The translations under genes and the position numbers were made by a program. Below are positions 8,663-10,814 of a stretch of DNA of 10,814 nt, one piece after another. Where the stretch lies: NCBI GenBank assembly GCA_003694875.1, contig RFJN01000177.1, positions 1 through 10,814 of the forward strand. Direction: 5' to 3'. The stretch is from Planctomycetota bacterium (GTDB taxonomy: Bacteria; Planctomycetota; J058; J103). The notes below the pieces were generated by a model that was not told the origin of the DNA, searched no databases, and saw only the letters and a program-made list of their open reading frames with translations. Each line of letters opens with the position of its first letter. The first letter of the stretch is position 1.

Positions 8663-9853
8663 TCAGTTCGCCACGCCCGCGGCGGCGACCACCTTGTCGG
8701 CCGCGTCCGCGAGATCGGTCGCCTCGGTGATCGGCAGCCCGCTCTCGCGCAGCATGGTCCGTCCCCGCTCGACGTTGGTGCCCTCGAGCCGCACCACGAG
8801 CGGCACCGACAGCCCCACCTCGCGCGCCGCCTCGATCACCCCCTCGGCGATCACGTCGCAGCGCATGATCCCGCCGAAGATGTTGACGAGAATGGCGCGC
8901 ACGTTGGCGTCCGACAGGATGATCCGGAAGGCTGCCGCCACCTTCTCGGCGTTCGCGCCCCCGCCCACATCGAGGAAGTTCGCCGGCTCACCGCCGTGCA
9001 GCTTGATAATGTCCATGGTCGCCATGGCGAGCCCGGCGCCGTTGACCAGACACCCGATGTTGCCCTCGAGCTTGATGTAGCTCAGCCCCCGCTCGCGCGC
9101 CTCGATCTCGGCGGGATCGGTGCCGGTGTCGTCCCGGTAGCCGGCTATGTCGGGGTGCCGGAACAGCGCGTTGTCGTCGAAGCTCATCTTCGCGTCGAGC
9201 GCGAGCACCTGCCGGTCCTCGGTCACCACGAGCGGGTTGATCTCGACGAGCGAGGCGTCGGTCTCGGTGAACGCGCGCGCGAGCCCGCTCACAAGCCGCA
9301 CGAAGCCGCGGCGCTCCTCCTTGCCGAGCCCGAGCTGGAACGCAAGCCGCCGCGCCTGGAACGGCATGAGCCCGAGCGCCGGATCGATCCACTCCTTGTG
9401 GATCGCCTCGGGGCGGCTCGCCGCCACCTCCTCGATGTCCATGCCGCCCTCACTCGAGGCGATCACGCACGGTCGCGAGCGCGCCCGATCGAGGGTGACC
9501 GCGACGTAGAGTTCGCGCGCGATCGCGAGCCCCTCCTCGACGAGCACGCGGTGGCAGATCACCCCGGCGGGCCCGGTCTGGACCGTCACGAGCTTGTGCC
9601 CGAGCATGGCGGCCGCGATCTCGCCCACCCGCGCCGGATCCTTCACCACCATGACGCCACGCACGTCCGAGCCCTCGAACCGCCCCTTGCCGCGGCCGCC
9701 GGCATGCACCTGCGCCTTGACCACGACGACGGGCGTGCCGAGCGCCTCGGCGTGCGCCTGCGCGAGCTCGGGGGTGTCGGCCACCATGTGCCGCGGGGTC
9801 GGGACGCCGAAGCGCCCGAGCAGCTCCTTCGCCTGGAACTCGTGGATCTTCAT
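8663..9853 (-). CDS. sucC: Succinate-CoA ligase (ADP-forming), beta subunit
   Basis: Nucleotide- and succinate-binding subunit that pairs with SucD. The 396-residue protein (E. coli 388) starts with MKIHEFQAKELL. It has an ATP-grasp fold with KAQVHAGGRGKG (46-57) and VEINPLVV (203-210), then GTDPAEIEARERGLSYIKLEGNIGCLVNGAG spanning about 244-274, and the C-terminal ligase domain with LDVGGGAN (294-301) and NIFGGIMRCD (324-333). All standard motifs are intact. Choice between ATP and GTP cannot be settled by sight. The ATG at 9853 has GGAGAGGA upstream at normal spacing. It lies 37 nt after the membrane-protein gene and 63 nt before sucD. Confidence 0.98.
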   Translation of the reverse strand: MKIHEFQAKELLGRFGVPTPRHMVADTPELAQAHAEALGTPVVVVKAQVHAGGRGKGRFEGSDVRGVMVVKDPARVGEIAAAMLGHKLVTVQTGPAGVICHRVLVEEGLAIARELYVAVTLDRARSRPCVIASSEGGMDIEEVAASRPEAIHKEWIDPALGLMPFQARRLAFQLGLGKEERRGFVRLVSGLARAFTETDASLVEINPLVVTEDRQVLALDAKMSFDDNALFRHPDIAGYRDDTGTDPAEIEARERGLSYIKLEGNIGCLVNGAGLAMATMDIIKLHGGEPANFLDVGGGANAEKVAAAFRIILSDANVRAILVNIFGGIMRCDVIAEGVIEAAREVGLSVPLVVRLEGTNVERGRTMLRESGLPITEATDLADAADKVVAAAGVAN

Positions 9854-9890
9854 CTCGGTCCTCTCCGCTGTCGGATCCGCTCGGCGGCCG

Positions 9891-10613
9891 TCAACCCTTG
9901 TCGATCGTGACCCGCAGCGCGTGCAGCTTCTGCGTGATCCGATCCTCGAGCCGGTTGATGCGCGGCACGTTCTCGAGCACGATCGGTCGTTCGCTGTTGG
10001 ACGGGCGAATCACCAGCGTGCCGGAGCCGAGCAGCAGGTGCTCGAACACGTCGGTGATCTCCTTGGTGAGCTGGATGTTGGGCGCCGGGAACCGCTCGAC
10101 GTCACCGAGGAATCCGTGGTGGTGCAGGATCTCGTTGCCGCGGATCTCCCAGTAGTCGAAGCGGGTGTCGACCACGATCCCGATCAGCACCAGGACGTAG
10201 CTGCCGAAGAGCCCGAAGTAGAAGCCCGGCTGCGCCTCGAAGTTCAAGAGCCGGTAGAGCTTGCCGAGCAGCACGTCCAGCCCCACCTTGTCCTTGAGCA
10301 GCGCCCCGAGCAGCACGATCGTCACGATCGCGAGCACCATCACCATCGACACGTGGCGGGTGAACTCGAACGAGACGATCACGAGGTTGAAGAAGAACAC
10401 GCACATGAACACGAAGCCGAGCGTGTGGGGACTCGCCCAGCCGAGCGCCTGCGCCACGCCGCACACCAGGGCGGTGACCGCCATCGGGTAGAAGAACACC
10501 GCCTTCGGATACTGCCGGATGATCAGCCGCTCGCCCTCGCAGCTGTCCCCGTCCGTGTTCGACCCGCCGCTCGCCGACGCCGGCGTCGCTCCCTTCGTGT
10601 CCTGCTCGGTCAT
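9891..10613 (-). CDS. Four-TM membrane protein with C-terminal PH-like domain, unknown function
   Basis: I do not recognise this as a named protein. The 240 residues comprise a polar, disordered-looking N-terminus (1-35, Ser/Thr/Gly/Asp-rich), four hydrophobic segments at about 39-58, 64-82, 88-106 and 131-149, and a soluble C-terminal part (150-240). That part (TRFDYWEIRGNEILHHHGFLGDVERF, then LLLGSGTLVIRP, IVLENVPRINRLEDRI) has the beta-rich pattern of bacterial PH-like domains: a strand ending in a gene-encoded 'raw' surface, a loop, a Gly-Ser-Gly-Thr strand and a final helix. The fold assignment is by eye. The start at 10613 is chosen because GGAGGGGGAG lies 6-7 nt upstream; a longer reading frame to 10691 would cross the predicted promoter. 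It is the first gene after that promoter and 37 nt before sucC, so it is probably co-transcribed with the TCA genes. It may be a membrane-anchored scaffold or sensor, which is speculation. Confidence 0.85.
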   Translation of the reverse strand: MTEQDTKGATPASASGGSNTDGDSCEGERLIIRQYPKAVFFYPMAVTALVCGVAQALGWASPHTLGFVFMCVFFFNLVIVSFEFTRHVSMVMVLAIVTIVLLGALLKDKVGLDVLLGKLYRLLNFEAQPGFYFGLFGSYVLVLIGIVVDTRFDYWEIRGNEILHHHGFLGDVERFPAPNIQLTKEITDVFEHLLLGSGTLVIRPSNSERPIVLENVPRINRLEDRITQKLHALRVTIDKG

Positions 10614-10663
10614 CCCGAACTCCCCCTCCGCTGCGCGCTCCCCTCCGCCGCGCGAAGAGGGCC

Positions 10664-10691
10664 ATGATAGACTCGGGCCCCGCCACGTCAA
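10664..10691 (-). promoter_or_regulatory. Sigma70-type promoter of the membrane protein-sucCD-icd-mdh operon
   Basis: On the minus strand TTGACG (10691-10686, five of six matches to TTGACA) and TATCAT (10669-10664, five of six matches to TATAAT) are separated by 16 nt. It is the best promoter match in the window and sits in the only gap upstream of the operon. Transcription should start near 10657, giving a leader of about 44 nt that contains two G-rich stretches, the second being the ribosome-binding site. I see no operator dyad overlapping it. Confidence 0.7.
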
Positions 10692-10693
10692 CG

Positions 10694-10714
10694 CGGCCCC
10701 GTGGCGGCGGGCCG
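10694..10714 (-). terminator. Weak hairpin after the clipped right-edge gene
   Basis: Five nt after the stop of the partial gene, CGGCCC and GGGCCG form a 6-bp stem with a 9-nt loop on the minus strand, ending just before the TTGACG of the downstream promoter. There is no T tract. It may contribute to separating the two transcription units, but a stem this short can be expected by chance in such GC-rich DNA. Confidence 0.25.
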
Positions 10715-10719
10715 GCGGC

Positions 10720-10814
10720 TCAGCGCAGCAGGATCAGCCGGTTGCCGTCGACCACGCACTTCCACAGCTTCTGGTCGAACACCACGATCTCGGAGCCGAG
10801 GTAGCGCTCGCGCC
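10720..10814 (-). CDS. C-terminal fragment of an unidentified gene, clipped by the window
   Basis: The last 30 codons of a minus-strand frame ending in TGA at 10722-10720. The residues include RERYLGSEIVVFDQKLWKC and end in NRLILLR. The mix of aromatic, charged and hydrophobic residues looks like a genuine soluble protein end rather than a GC shadow, and the stop sits naturally 29 nt before the downstream promoter. I cannot name the family from 30 residues; there is no metal or nucleotide motif. Confidence 0.55.
   Translation of the reverse strand, partial: RERYLGSEIVVFDQKLWKCVVDGNRLILLR

Overview
The window is very GC-rich chromosomal DNA (roughly 70% by eye, not computed) from an aerobic bacterium. 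All nine complete genes, plus one clipped gene, lie on the minus strand, so transcription runs from right to left. They are housekeeping genes of the TCA cycle, serine/one-carbon metabolism and dNTP supply. I see no transposase, integrase, CRISPR array, tRNA, rRNA or compositional break. The phylum cannot be fixed from sequence alone. The combination is not enterobacterial: a fused homocysteine methyltransferase/MTHFR, an LDH-type malate dehydrogenase, a long-form SerA, and an Icd carrying an extra block of about 70 residues that I recall from cyanobacterial-type enzymes. It fits better with one of the high-GC, often uncultured lineages. That placement is inference.

Layout, in transcription order. 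(1) The last 30 codons of an unidentified gene (10720-10814). (2) A convincing sigma70-type promoter (10664-10691) followed by a probable operon: a four-TM membrane protein with a predicted PH-like C-terminal domain (9891-10613), sucC, sucD, icd and mdh, with gaps of only 14-63 nt. This order encodes isocitrate to 2-oxoglutarate (icd), succinyl-CoA to succinate (sucCD) and malate to oxaloacetate (mdh). (3) A 115-nt gap (5237-5351) holding a strong GC hairpin after mdh, a possible -10 box, and two abutting 13-nt dyads just before the next gene. (4) A second probable operon: fused homocysteine S-methyltransferase/methylenetetrahydrofolate reductase, a glyoxalase II-like metallo-beta-lactamase hydrolase joined to it by a 4-nt stop/start overlap, serA and dcd. 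(5) A non-coding left edge (1-284) with an isolated TACAAT box facing off the window.

The second cluster reads as a serine/one-carbon/methionine unit. SerA commits 3-phosphoglycerate to serine, which supplies methylene-THF. The fused enzyme reduces methylene-THF and is equipped to methylate homocysteine. Dcd feeds dUMP synthesis, which consumes the same methylene-THF pool through thymidylate synthase. The hydrolase is the odd partner.

I do not see a clearly new defence, mobile or RNA system. The most interesting points are the unannotated membrane/PH-like protein at the head of a TCA operon, the tandem dyads before the methionine-related operon, the fused enzyme without a cobalamin module, and the inserted block in Icd.
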